This document shows positions 1 through 5,722 of a DNA stretch of 10,463 nucleotides, one piece after another; the first letter of the stretch is position 1; every line of letters begins with the position of its first letter. This DNA is from Desulfovibrio sp. (GTDB lineage: Bacteria > Desulfobacterota > Desulfovibrionia > Desulfovibrionales > Desulfovibrionaceae): assembly GCA_031270875.1 (NCBI GenBank), contig JAISXC010000163.1, forward strand, positions 1-10,463, read 5' to 3'. The notes under the pieces were generated by a model that saw only the letters and a list, made by a program, of their open reading frames with translations, was not told the origin of the DNA and ran no database searches. A program made the translations under genes and the position numbers.

Positions 1-75
1 CTGGACCGCGGCTATGAGAGAATTGAGGAAAAACTTGCGACTGTCGGAGCGCGTATCCGACGGGAAAAAGAATGA
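1..75 (+). CDS. 3' end of an unidentified gene (partial)
   Basis: Frame 1 is open from the window edge to a TGA at 73-75 and encodes the last 24 residues of a protein. The tail is highly charged (Glu, Arg and Lys rich) and looks helical, ending in RREKE. It has no internal ATG, so it is read as the end of a gene that starts outside the window. Its stop overlaps an ATG at 72 (ATGA arrangement), which fits an operon with the BON lipoprotein behind it. Too little is present to name a family. Confidence 0.5.
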   Translation: MDRGYERIEEKLATVGARIRREKE

Positions 76-89
76 TACAGGGGATTGCC

Positions 90-623
90 ATGCAACGTTT
101 GCTCGTTTTTTTGCTTCTTGCGGCGATGTGCTGCCTGAACGGCTGCGCATACGGCCTGTACGAGGACCAGCGGCTCATGGACACCATCGTGGATGACAAG
201 GCCATGGCCAGCGCCATAAAATCCGATCTTCTCAAGGAAGACTTTACCGAAGGCTGGTCCGTGGTGGTGTACTGCTATTACAAAAATGTCTTTCTGGTAG
301 GCGAAGTGCCGGAAAATATGCAGTACAAGGCGCTTGAGACAGCCCGGCGGCACAAACCGCTTTCCGTGACGCCGCACTGGTTCGCGCAGGCCAGAAGCAA
401 AGTCAGCGACATTGAGCTTGCCGCGACGTTGCGTAAAGAGTTGATCGGCGCAAAGGGTCTTTCCTCAACCCGTATTGACACGGAGGTCAACGCGGGCAGG
501 GTGGTTCTGCTCGGAGTTGTCAAAAATGACGAGGAAAAGCGTCTTGCCGTGCAGGCGGCGCGCAGGACAAATGGCGTGCGCTCGGTAGCAAGCTATCTTA
601 TGCTGCCGCAGCGCATCAAATAA
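90..623 (+). CDS. Two-BON-domain lipoprotein (OsmY/DolP-like)
   Basis: Predicted envelope lipoprotein of 177 residues. The start at 90 is preferred over the in-frame ATG at 72: it has AGGGG six bases upstream and gives a normal signal peptide, with MQR, a hydrophobic stretch and the lipobox L-N-G-C (Cys19). The mature part holds two BON-like modules. The first, roughly residues 33-98, is divergent. The second, roughly 100-177, is clearer, with the typical pattern of a charged helix, a VVLLG strand, Glu/Lys-rich helix and a GVRSV strand. In characterised dual-BON lipoproteins such as E. coli DolP, BON domains bind phospholipid and support outer-membrane integrity; a similar role here is inference. 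The ATG at 72 overlaps the stop of the preceding gene, so translation may be coupled. It converges with the gene at 643-1164, only 19 bp away. Confidence 0.85.
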   Translation: MQRLLVFLLLAAMCCLNGCAYGLYEDQRLMDTIVDDKAMASAIKSDLLKEDFTEGWSVVVYCYYKNVFLVGEVPENMQYKALETARRHKPLSVTPHWFAQARSKVSDIELAATLRKELIGAKGLSSTRIDTEVNAGRVVLLGVVKNDEEKRLAVQAARRTNGVRSVASYLMLPQRIK

Positions 624-642
624 CGGAGACAAATGCGCGTCG

Positions 643-1164
643 TCATCGGAAGCGCCTCAATTTTTTGCAGAGACGGCGTACAACGGCGTCAGGTTCCGAC
701 TCCAGGTTTTCGAGCGCGCGGGCGGCATACCGCGCAACGCCGCCGATAATGCCCAGGGCTTCTTCCACGCTGTCCGTCCAGTGGGTGACGGCTCCGTGCA
801 ACATAAGGCCGGGAGCTTCCAAAGGGCCGCGAATACCCAGCACAGGCAGTCCGGCGCCGGCCGCAAGGCCGACTTCAACTCCGGCGTCCTGCCCCGACGC
901 GCCGTAATAAATGAGCATGTCCGCCGTCAGGCAGGCGTTTTCGCAGAAGGCGTAAACTTGGCCGCCGTCTCTGTCCGTATCCATCCATATGCGTCGCTCC
1001 ACCGGCGTCAGGCCCGGCGGGGGCACGGCCTTTTCCGTCCAATCCAGTATGCGGCAGTTCATGGCGCGCAATTCGCGGCCCAACAGGCGTACGCCGTGTT
1101 TGTGCTTGAATGACGAGGCGATATAGAGGGAAAAAGGCGTCCCGCGAACTTTTTGCGTTGTCAT
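643..1164 (-). CDS. Nucleoside 2-deoxyribosyltransferase-like protein
   Basis: A 173-residue soluble protein. The N-terminus has a short beta strand LYIASSF (residues 13-19), in the place of the IYLAGPF-type strand of nucleoside 2-deoxyribosyltransferases. Residues 81-101 carry the family-like core: A-D-M-L-I-Y-Y-G, then G-Q-D-A-G-V-E-V-G-L-A, with Glu97 in the position of the nucleophilic Glu of the family. A PVLGIRG strand follows, like the 'kPvi' strand in relatives. Family members move deoxyribose between bases in nucleoside salvage; related folds hydrolyse nucleotides or sense NAD-type ligands, so the substrate here is open. It lies 100 bp downstream of cobO on the same strand and may share its transcript. 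The upstream Shine-Dalgarno sequence is weak. Confidence 0.6.
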   Translation of the reverse strand: MTTQKVRGTPFSLYIASSFKHKHGVRLLGRELRAMNCRILDWTEKAVPPPGLTPVERRIWMDTDRDGGQVYAFCENACLTADMLIYYGASGQDAGVEVGLAAGAGLPVLGIRGPLEAPGLMLHGAVTHWTDSVEEALGIIGGVARYAARALENLESEPDAVVRRLCKKLRRFR

Positions 1165-1239
1165 GGCGTTCTACATCATTTTGCTTTTGAGATTGTGTAT
1201 TCCTTCTTTTCTTGATCAGCGTCCGCTTGCGCGGCCGCC

Positions 1240-1266
1240 AGAGCAATTTCAAGGTGAAATTGCTCT
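1240..1266. repeat. Perfect 12-bp inverted repeat overlapping the cobO stop
   Basis: The arm AGAGCAATTTCA (1240-1251) is followed by AGG and then the exact reverse complement (1255-1266). The right arm overlaps the cobO stop codon (1265-1267). A strong hairpin could form in RNA of either strand, but neither strand has a U-tract after it, so it is not a standard intrinsic terminator. It could be a dispersed palindromic element, an mRNA 3'-end stabiliser or a processing site. Its very regular form suggests a repeat family. Confidence 0.75.
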
Positions 1267-1768
1267 AAAATTCAATGCCGGGCGCGGCGGCAACGCCGTT
1301 ACGGCAGGGATGTTTGATTTCGCGCATTTCCGTTACAATATCGGCAGCCTGAACAAGCCAGTCCGGAGCGTTGCGGCCGGAAAGCACCAAATGCCGGCCC
1401 AGCGCGCCTGAGATCTCTACCAGATTCACAACTTCCTCTCTTGTGAGCAGGGCGGCGTTGAGGGCGTACAGCGTTTCGTCCAGAACCAGCATATCCGCCC
1501 CGGACAGGATATTTTTCCCCCAGGCCAGTGTATTCAGCGCGGCGTCGCGATGCCGCGCCCTGTCTTTTTCATGGCGGAAAAACCCCTCACCGCCGGCAAA
1601 AAAAAACGTTCCCAGCAATTGCCTCAGAATGCATTGTTCGCCTGATTGATTGTCGCGTTTCAGAAACTGGCCAAAGGCAACTGTCATGCCGTGTCCCATC
1701 GCCCGCAGGGCCTGTCCGACACAGGCGCTTGTTTTTCCCTTTCCGTTACCGGTATAAAGTATCAGCAT
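1265..1768 (-). CDS. cobO: Cob(I)yrinic acid a,c-diamide adenosyltransferase (CobO/BtuR type)
   Basis: Transfers the adenosyl group of ATP to the cobalt of a corrinoid, making the coenzyme form of B12; cytoplasmic. The 167-residue form starts at 1768 and begins at once with the family's N-terminal strand and P-loop, L-Y-T-G-N-G-K-G-K-T-S (residues 4-14). A LVLDE segment with Asp97-Glu98 follows, then LSGRNAP and DIVTEM. The C-terminus R-E-I-K-H-P...G-I-E-F is the family signature. An in-frame ATG at 1816 would add 16 atypical residues and overlap amrS, so 1768 is chosen even though its Shine-Dalgarno is poor. It starts 14 bp after the amrS stop and is probably co-transcribed and translationally coupled. 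No cobalamin riboswitch was recognised upstream. Confidence 0.93.
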   Translation of the reverse strand: MLILYTGNGKGKTSACVGQALRAMGHGMTVAFGQFLKRDNQSGEQCILRQLLGTFFFAGGEGFFRHEKDRARHRDAALNTLAWGKNILSGADMLVLDETLYALNAALLTREEVVNLVEISGALGRHLVLSGRNAPDWLVQAADIVTEMREIKHPCRNGVAAAPGIEF

Positions 1769-1782
1769 AAAAAGACGGATTG

Positions 1783-2790
1783 TTATTGCCAGATCCCGGG
1801 CAAAGCTGTTTGGCACGAGGGACAGATGCCCGGTTTTCCCTTGAGGCGGACAGTATAGCCACTGCGCTCAATGGCAAGCTCACCGCAGTGGGGACAGTAG
1901 GTATTGCCGCCAAGCAGGCTTTTCACATTGCCGATATAGACAAAATGAAGTCCTTTTTCCCGTCCGATGTGCCAGGCCTCCTCAAGCCGGGACAGAGGCG
2001 TCGACGGGTGGGTCGTCATTCTGTAAGCGCCGTGAAAGGCGGACAAATGCCAGGGAGTTTCAGGGCCAAGCTCATCGTGCACGAACGCGGCCATGTCATG
2101 CAGCTCGGCGTCACTGTCGTTAACTCCAGGAATGACAAGAGTTGTCACTTCAAGCCATATCCCGAGGGATTTAAGGGTTTTCAGATTGTCCAGTACCGGC
2201 TGCAGACGGGCATTGCAGTATTCTTTGTAAAAATCGTCCCTGAAAGATTTCAGATCAATATTCGCGGCGCTGAGACGACCGCTCAGCGTCTGCAGGCATT
2301 CCGGGGACATATAGCCGTTGCTGACGATTACCGAGCGGATGTCCGCGACCTGGGCAAGACCGGCCGTTCTGTATACCAGTTCGCAAAAAATCGTCGGTTC
2401 ATTGTAGGTGAAGGCCATGCTGCGTACCGCGTGGGTTTCCGCCATTTCCACAAGGGTTTCGGGATCAACAATTTTGCCCGGCATACGCCCGCTGGGCGGA
2501 ATTTGGGAAATGGTGAAATTTTGGCAAAAGCTGCATGTAAAATTACAACCGGCGCTGCCGACGGAAAAGATTTTACTGCCCGGCAGGAAGTGGTAAAGCG
2601 GCTTTTTTTCCACAGGATCAATTTGCGCGTTCGTAATAACGTTGGCGACAAGCGAGATCATTTCGCCGTTTCTGTTCATGCGCGCGCCGCAACGTCCCTT
2701 GCTGTCCTTTTTCAAGGAACATCCGTGCGCGCAAAGTTGGCATTGCACCAGTTTACCCTTGAGGCTTTCCCATAACATTGCATACTGCAT
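1783..2790 (-). CDS. amrS: AmmeMemoRadiSam system radical SAM enzyme
   Basis: A 335-residue radical SAM protein. The cluster motif C-N-F-T-C-S-F-C gives Cys82, Cys86 and Cys89 (CX3CX2C), which hold the 4Fe-4S cluster that cleaves S-adenosylmethionine. The N-terminus has an extra cysteine set, Cys17, Cys20, Cys24 and Cys34, and the C-terminus a CPHC...CPSC zinc-ribbon pair. Both are typical of AmrS rather than of pyruvate-formate-lyase activases, which it otherwise resembles. The segment ending HFVYIGNV is also characteristic. The start at 2790 has AAGG seven bases upstream. The family is named for frequent co-occurrence with Memo- and AMMECR1-type proteins; neither partner is in this window. 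The reaction is, as far as I know, not firmly established. cobO follows directly. Confidence 0.92.
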   Translation of the reverse strand: MQYAMLWESLKGKLVQCQLCAHGCSLKKDSKGRCGARMNRNGEMISLVANVITNAQIDPVEKKPLYHFLPGSKIFSVGSAGCNFTCSFCQNFTISQIPPSGRMPGKIVDPETLVEMAETHAVRSMAFTYNEPTIFCELVYRTAGLAQVADIRSVIVSNGYMSPECLQTLSGRLSAANIDLKSFRDDFYKEYCNARLQPVLDNLKTLKSLGIWLEVTTLVIPGVNDSDAELHDMAAFVHDELGPETPWHLSAFHGAYRMTTHPSTPLSRLEEAWHIGREKGLHFVYIGNVKSLLGGNTYCPHCGELAIERSGYTVRLKGKPGICPSCQTALPGIWQ

Positions 2791-2874
2791 GGCGGTACCT
2801 TGTTGATAGTAGTTTTTGTGCCTGCTGGAATTTCGGCGGAGAACCGGACTGAAATTACAAAATTACTGTCGGAT

Positions 2875-2894
2875 AAACCGGTTCCGGTTTTTTT
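2875..2894 (+). terminator. Terminator-like hairpin pointing away from amrS
   Basis: AAACCG (2875-2880), a GTTC loop and CGGTTT (2885-2890) run into four more T residues. The geometry fits an intrinsic terminator for plus-strand transcription, yet no plus-strand gene ends here. It may block antisense transcription or be chance. Confidence 0.3.
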
Positions 2895-2957
2895 GTCCCG
2901 TTTTTCCCAGAGTGCAGTATAGCAGCGGACGTGATTTTGGTCCATAAAAATGACCTG

Positions 2958-2981
2958 AAAAAGACGCTTGGGTTTCAAGCG
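2958..2981 (-). terminator. Intrinsic terminator, probably of the exonuclease gene
   Basis: Read on the minus strand: CGCTTG, loop AAACC, CAAGCG, then TCTTTTT. A 6-bp GC-containing stem is followed directly by a T-run, the classic Rho-independent layout. It lies about 135 bp past the stop of the exonuclease gene and upstream of amrS, so it would separate the two units. Confidence 0.5.
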
Positions 2982-3115
2982 GGATATAATTAAATGACAT
3001 ATCCGCATACATAAGCCTGGAAGCTGTCACAAGGCTGTGTGAGAGTCAGGGCACGGAAGAGAGATGGTTGTCATATCTACCTCGCTGTTGACGAAGTATG
3101 ACAGAAAAACAAAAT

Positions 3116-3697
3116 CTAGACGATCTCGTGACTACACTTCCTAATATTGCGGCTTGGGTCTGTTTTAATCCGCGCCAGCCAATCTTGTACCTGAATTCCT
3201 TCTTTCCGGCACGCTTCAAGCACAATATGACCAGCGGCCTTGGCGTCTTCGAGCGCATTATGATGTCTGAATTTATGGCCGAGAAACTCACAAACATTGC
3301 CGAGCGAATATCCGCTTCTGGCGAATTGCCGCCAAGTCCGGCGCACAACGCACGTTGAGTCAAGCCATGAGCATGATATTTGCGCAAGTCCGTATTTGTT
3401 ACAGGCCCTATTCATAGCCAGTCTGTCAAAAGGGGAATGGCAAACAACGATATTGCCTTTTAGAAGCGTCTCTAAACGCTGATAAATGTCTGGGAGTATA
3501 GGTGAATGCCTGACATAGGAAGGCGTAATGCCATGAATTTCAATATTGATGTCGTCAAATCCCTCCTTTGGATTCACTAATGTCTCATATTCGCTGACAA
3601 TCTTCTCCCTGCTATAGCCGACAATTCCAATCTGACAAATTGAGGCATAGTCTGAGTTGGCGGTCTCTACGTCAATAACATAAAAATCGCTTTCCAC
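3116..3697 (-). CDS. DnaQ-like 3'-5' exonuclease (DEDDh family)
   Basis: A 193-residue stand-alone exonuclease like the proofreading epsilon subunit of DNA polymerase III. All DEDDh metal-binding positions are visible: Asp9 and Glu11 in FYVIDVETA, Asp91 in CHSPFDRLAMN, and His146 with Asp151 in HNALED. The motif NIEIHGI (51-57) is also typical. No polymerase, BRCT or PHP domain is attached, so this is a small RNase T/ExoX-like or accessory DnaQ paralogue acting on DNA or RNA ends; the substrate cannot be told. The start is GTG at 3695-3697, supported by GAGGG seven bases upstream. Composition is more A+T rich than in the flanking purM or glycerate kinase genes, consistent with an accessory region. 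It appears monocistronic, with a possible terminator at 2958-2981. Confidence 0.85.
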   Translation of the reverse strand: MESDFYVIDVETANSDYASICQIGIVGYSREKIVSEYETLVNPKEGFDDINIEIHGITPSYVRHSPILPDIYQRLETLLKGNIVVCHSPFDRLAMNRACNKYGLAQISCSWLDSTCVVRRTWRQFARSGYSLGNVCEFLGHKFRHHNALEDAKAAGHIVLEACRKEGIQVQDWLARIKTDPSRNIRKCSHEIV

Positions 3698-3822
3698 TGC
3701 TGAACCCTCACAAAAAGGTTACATCAACGAGTTCGAATTCCGTTGGTACGCCAGAAGACAAATAAGTTTTCTCACAGCCCTCCATGCTCTCCGAAAGCGG
3801 GGGAATGTCAAGGGGAAAGCCC

Positions 3823-3850
3823 TTGACTTAATGTGTATAGTGTGTATTTT
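3823..3850 (+). promoter_or_regulatory. hicAB promoter with tandem TGTGTAT repeats
   Basis: TTGACT (3823-3828) serves as -35 and TATTTT (3845-3850) as -10, 16 bp apart; TATAGT at 3836-3841 is an alternative -10. The motif TGTGTAT occurs twice, at 3832-3838 and 3841-3847, in direct repeat within the promoter, which would suit binding of the HicB ribbon-helix-helix domain for autoregulation. The predicted transcript start falls at or within a few bases of the hicA ATG. Confidence 0.5.
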
Positions 3851-3855
3851 AGCGC

Positions 3856-4038
3856 ATGCACACCCGCGAACTTGCGGACAAGCTCCGCGCTCTTGGCTTT
3901 ATTGAAATATCAGCCAAAAAGCATATCAAATTCAAGCATCCTGACGGGCGCTGGACGGTCATAAGCAAAGGTTCGCATGAAATTGACACTGGCCTTCTGA
4001 AAAAAATTGAACAACAGACAGGCGAGAAATTGCGATAG
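3856..4038 (+). CDS. hicA: HicA-family mRNA interferase toxin
   Basis: A 60-residue toxin of a type II toxin-antitoxin pair; HicA proteins bind double-stranded-RNA-like and cut mRNA. The length and layout fit HicA: an N-terminal helix TRELADKLRALGF, then KKHIKFKHPDGRW, where His23 sits at the position of the catalytic His in the usual GSHHxF motif (the Gly-Ser before it is Lys-Lys here), and a C-terminal helix GLLKKIEQQTG. No Shine-Dalgarno sequence precedes the ATG, and the promoter is so close that the message may be nearly leaderless. The antitoxin gene starts 10 bp after the stop, in the common toxin-first order. Confidence 0.9.
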   Translation: MHTRELADKLRALGFIEISAKKHIKFKHPDGRWTVISKGSHEIDTGLLKKIEQQTGEKLR

Positions 4039-4048
4039 GAGAAACGAC

Positions 4049-4429
4049 ATGCTTTTCCCCATGATTGTGTATAAAAGCGAAAACAGCAGCTATGGCGGAT
4101 TGTTGCCGGACTTCCCCGGATGCTATCCCATGGGGGAAACATTGGATGCCTTGTTGCGGGATGCCCAAGGCGCGGTGGAGGCATGGATGGGAGGAGAAGA
4201 CCCGGCAATATTTCCGGTCCCTACGCCCATTGATGACGTGCAGGCCAGTGAGGACGCAAAGGGCCGGGTTCTGGTAGTCGTTGACATTGACACATCTTTT
4301 CTGGACAATGCCACGCAGCGCATCAATATTACAGCCCCGCGCCATGCGCTGCGCATGATTGACAAACTCGCCAAGGCAAACGGCATGAGCCGGTCAGCTT
4401 ATATGATCAAGGCGGCGCTCCATGCTTGA
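4049..4429 (+). CDS. hicB: HicB-family antitoxin
   Basis: A 126-residue antitoxin that should bind and block HicA and repress the operon. The N-terminal half has the partial RNase H-like HicB fold, with Y-G-G-L-L-P-D-F-P-G-C and the following GETLDALLRDAQGAVEAW helix. The C-terminal part, about residues 88-126, starts with RINITAPR and ends in a helix with NGMSRSAYM, a ribbon-helix-helix DNA-binding module. The start at 4049 is chosen over 4007 because AGGAG at 4037-4041 is well placed and the earlier start would overlap hicA. Its strong ribosome binding site contrasts with the missing one of hicA, which would favour surplus antitoxin. Confidence 0.92.
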   Translation: MLFPMIVYKSENSSYGGLLPDFPGCYPMGETLDALLRDAQGAVEAWMGGEDPAIFPVPTPIDDVQASEDAKGRVLVVVDIDTSFLDNATQRINITAPRHALRMIDKLAKANGMSRSAYMIKAALHA

Positions 4430-4449
4430 GAAAGGTTGTTTTGCAGGAT

Positions 4450-4506
4450 GGCTGACCACCCCACCGGTAGTTGCTTAGACCGGCAATTATTTACTGTCGG
4501 CCAGCC
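4450..4506. repeat. Weak nested inverted repeats between convergent genes
   Basis: GGCTGaCC (4450-4457) can pair with GGcCAGCC (4499-4506), and two CCGG blocks (4464-4467 and 4480-4483) can pair inside it. It lies between the hicB stop and the end of the convergent lipoprotein gene and might act as a weak bidirectional terminator, but there is no clear T-tract. Confidence 0.2.
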
Positions 4507-4985
4507 TCTTTCGCCCTGATTTGCGCCGCTTCCTCTTCCGTGCTCAACCGGACGTATTTCAGTTCCGGCAAAATTCTTTCAGCTACAGGGCGCGTGACTT
4601 CTGACAATTGCGGACGCCCCGCCCAAAAGCCGATTCCTATGCCGCCTTCAATGTAATATGTCTGTCCGGCCTGAACATCCAATGTCACAGAAGATTTTCC
4701 TTCCGTTTCCGCCCAATAAGTATGCTTGCCCGGCATCGCCTTATAGACAAAATATGTCCCTGATTTCAACAACCCTATTTTTGTGGCGTCCTCAAATATG
4801 AAATAGCTGATGCCGCCGCCGACAAAAGCGCTTTCCCGCAAGAAATAGACGGCGGCGCTTGTGGCGTCGGCGGTGACTATCTGCGGGGTTGTTTCATAAA
4901 CATAATCGGCCCTGAGAGGCATCTTCGCGCACCCCATAACCCCGATAACCACCACGGCCAGCAAGACATGAATGATTTTTCGCAT
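4491..4985 (-). CDS. DUF2846-type lipoprotein
   Basis: A 164-residue predicted lipoprotein. The start at 4985 gives a classic signal peptide, MRK, a Val/Leu/Ile-rich core and the lipobox V-M-G-C (Cys19), with GAGAGGG about eight bases upstream. The longer open frame to 5126 has no such support. The mature part shows the DUF2846-like pattern: AAVYFLRES, then FEDATKIGLLKSGTYFVY, a PGKHTYWAE turn and an AGQTYYIEGG strand. Members are small beta-rich envelope proteins of unknown role. The tail, from about residue 125 on, is charged and helical. It has a long (over 100 bp) upstream region with candidate minus-strand promoters shared with the divergent unit at 5312. I am confident of the lipoprotein nature, less of the family. 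Confidence 0.8.
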   Translation of the reverse strand: MRKIIHVLLAVVVIGVMGCAKMPLRADYVYETTPQIVTADATSAAVYFLRESAFVGGGISYFIFEDATKIGLLKSGTYFVYKAMPGKHTYWAETEGKSSVTLDVQAGQTYYIEGGIGIGFWAGRPQLSEVTRPVAERILPELKYVRLSTEEEAAQIRAKEAGRQ

Positions 4986-5222
4986 GGTCAATACCCTCTC
5001 TATGCGCTGAATAACAAGAAGCAGATTGTTGTTCTGTGGATATTTACGAAGACAATCTGAGATAATATATTGGTTCCAGTCGAAGTATTTGTTTTGCCTC
5101 TTCACAAAGCTTAGGGAAGTATTCAATACGTATGACGTTCCGCTAAATTTTTGTCAATGGCTTCCGCCGCAGATTTTGTAATACACTAAAATTATTATAA
5201 AATATGCAGTTGATCTTGCATC

Positions 5223-5244
5223 TTTTTGCACACGTGTGCAAAAA
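5223..5244. promoter_or_regulatory. Perfect 22-bp palindrome, likely operator
   Basis: The half-site TTTTTGCACAC (5223-5233) is followed without a spacer by its exact reverse complement (5234-5244). The zero-length loop argues for a DNA site bound by a dimeric regulator rather than an RNA hairpin. It is 7 bp upstream of the -35 box of the plus-strand promoter and about 46 bp upstream of a possible minus-strand start near 5187, so it could control both directions. It does not match the TGTGA-N6-TCACA pattern of CRP/HcpR sites. The regulator is unknown. Confidence 0.65.
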
Positions 5245-5251
5245 TTCGCTG

Positions 5252-5279
5252 TTGACGATTTTCCGGATTTTCTGATTAT
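5252..5279 (+). promoter_or_regulatory. Sigma-70-like promoter of the 5312 unit
   Basis: TTGACG (5252-5257) matches the -35 consensus at five of six bases; GATTAT (5274-5279) is 16 bp downstream and matches the -10 at four. The start would be near 5286, leaving a leader of about 26 nt with GGAG before the ATG at 5312. Confidence 0.5.
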
Positions 5280-5311
5280 GCCGGTGAATTCCAGGCCAGC
5301 ATGGAGAAGTA

Positions 5312-5689
5312 ATGCCGGAAGTCCTTTTTGGATTCAACGCCCGCGAGATAAAGCGCGGCGCTTGCCGCCGCCAGATATGAGACGGCCAGCGTGTCCATGT
5401 ATCAGGTGGGCAAGAACGCCGGATATTCTCAGGCGAGTTGGATTCGTGCACGTCTTCGTTGGAAAAGACCGGCATAGCCATGATGGAGGCGCGGCAGTTG
5501 GTGACGCAGCTTACCGCCGCGCAGGTCGATCTTTCCAATTCTTCAAAATTGGCGCGAGTGGCGCAGGATGCCGCAGTTATCGGCGGGGTGAACTCAACGC
5601 AGGCGTTCGAGCCTCTGACGCCCGGCATCGTCAAGGCGGACGCGCATCCGCCATCCCTTCTTGCCATTTGGGGCTACTTCGAGATATAG
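5312..5689 (+). pseudogene. Frameshifted gene of unknown function
   Basis: ATG at 5312 is preceded by GGAG six bases upstream and by the promoter at 5252-5279. The frame runs MPEVLFGFNAREIKRG and then meets a TGA at 5378-5380. One base over, from about 5352, the frame reads ALAAARYETASVSMYQ and VGKNAGYSQAS, a plausible protein. Near 5435 the first frame becomes protein-like again (TTG at 5438) and continues through EKTGIAMMEARQLV to a TAG at 5687-5689. Two opposite frameshifts would restore a single protein of about 125 residues. A possible terminator follows at once, supporting the idea of one gene. Alternatively only the 83-codon frame from TTG 5438 is translated, with AGGCGAG just before it. 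No family was recognised and no signal peptide or membrane segment is visible. Confidence 0.4.
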
Positions 5690-5722
5690 TCGGTTTCCGT
5701 CCGACAGCCTGCAAATTTTTTC
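5689..5722 (+). terminator. Possible terminator after the broken gene
   Basis: GTCGG (5689-5693) pairs with CCGAC (5701-5705) around a 7-nt loop, right at the stop codon of the preceding frame. A run of T residues follows, but only about 10 nt later, so the match to an intrinsic terminator is imperfect. Confidence 0.3.

Larger units (their letters stand above)
2791..3115. other. Gap between the exonuclease gene and amrS
   Basis: This 325-bp gap has no convincing gene. It contains a likely minus-strand terminator (2958-2981), a plus-strand terminator-like hairpin (2875-2894) and a TATAAT at 2985-2990 on the plus strand without a convincing -35 box. The amrS promoter should lie between 2791 and about 2950 on the minus strand, but I could not pick a clear one. 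A 6-bp inverted repeat, GTCATA/TATGAC, lies just after the exonuclease stop (about 3070-3103) without a T-tract. Confidence 0.5.
4986..5311. other. A+T-rich divergent intergenic region with regulatory signals
   Basis: This 326-bp gap separates the minus-strand lipoprotein from the plus-strand broken gene. It holds a perfect minus-strand TTGACA (plus coordinates 5152-5157) with only a poor -10 near 5129-5135, a minus-strand TATAAT (5194-5199) with a poor -35, a small palindrome GTATTCAATAC (5119-5129), the 22-bp palindrome at 5223-5244 and a plus-strand promoter at 5252-5279. No gene is seen. Confidence 0.5.

Noticed and set aside
611..638. GCGCAT/ATGCGC inverted repeat between the convergent BON lipoprotein and deoxyribosyltransferase-like genes
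   Set aside because: Only 6 bp with a 16-nt loop and no T-tract on either strand, so terminator function is not supported.
1780..2775. Long plus-strand open frame (331 codons)
   Set aside because: It lies almost exactly opposite amrS, whose motifs are unmistakable; its own protein has no family features and a skewed composition.
2791..2960. Possible cobalamin riboswitch ahead of amrS-cobO
   Set aside because: The conserved core segments of the cobalamin riboswitch could not be found on the minus strand.
2985..2990. Perfect TATAAT on the plus strand
   Set aside because: No -35 box at a proper distance and no plus-strand gene follows; it also lies next to a minus-strand terminator.
3727..3753. 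tRNA 3'-end-like string (TTCGAAT loop, then TGGTACG and CCA)
   Set aside because: The T-stem has a mismatch and a wobble pair, the spacing to CCA is one base short, and no 5' half of a tRNA is present. It could be an attachment-site remnant, but no second copy or integrase was seen.
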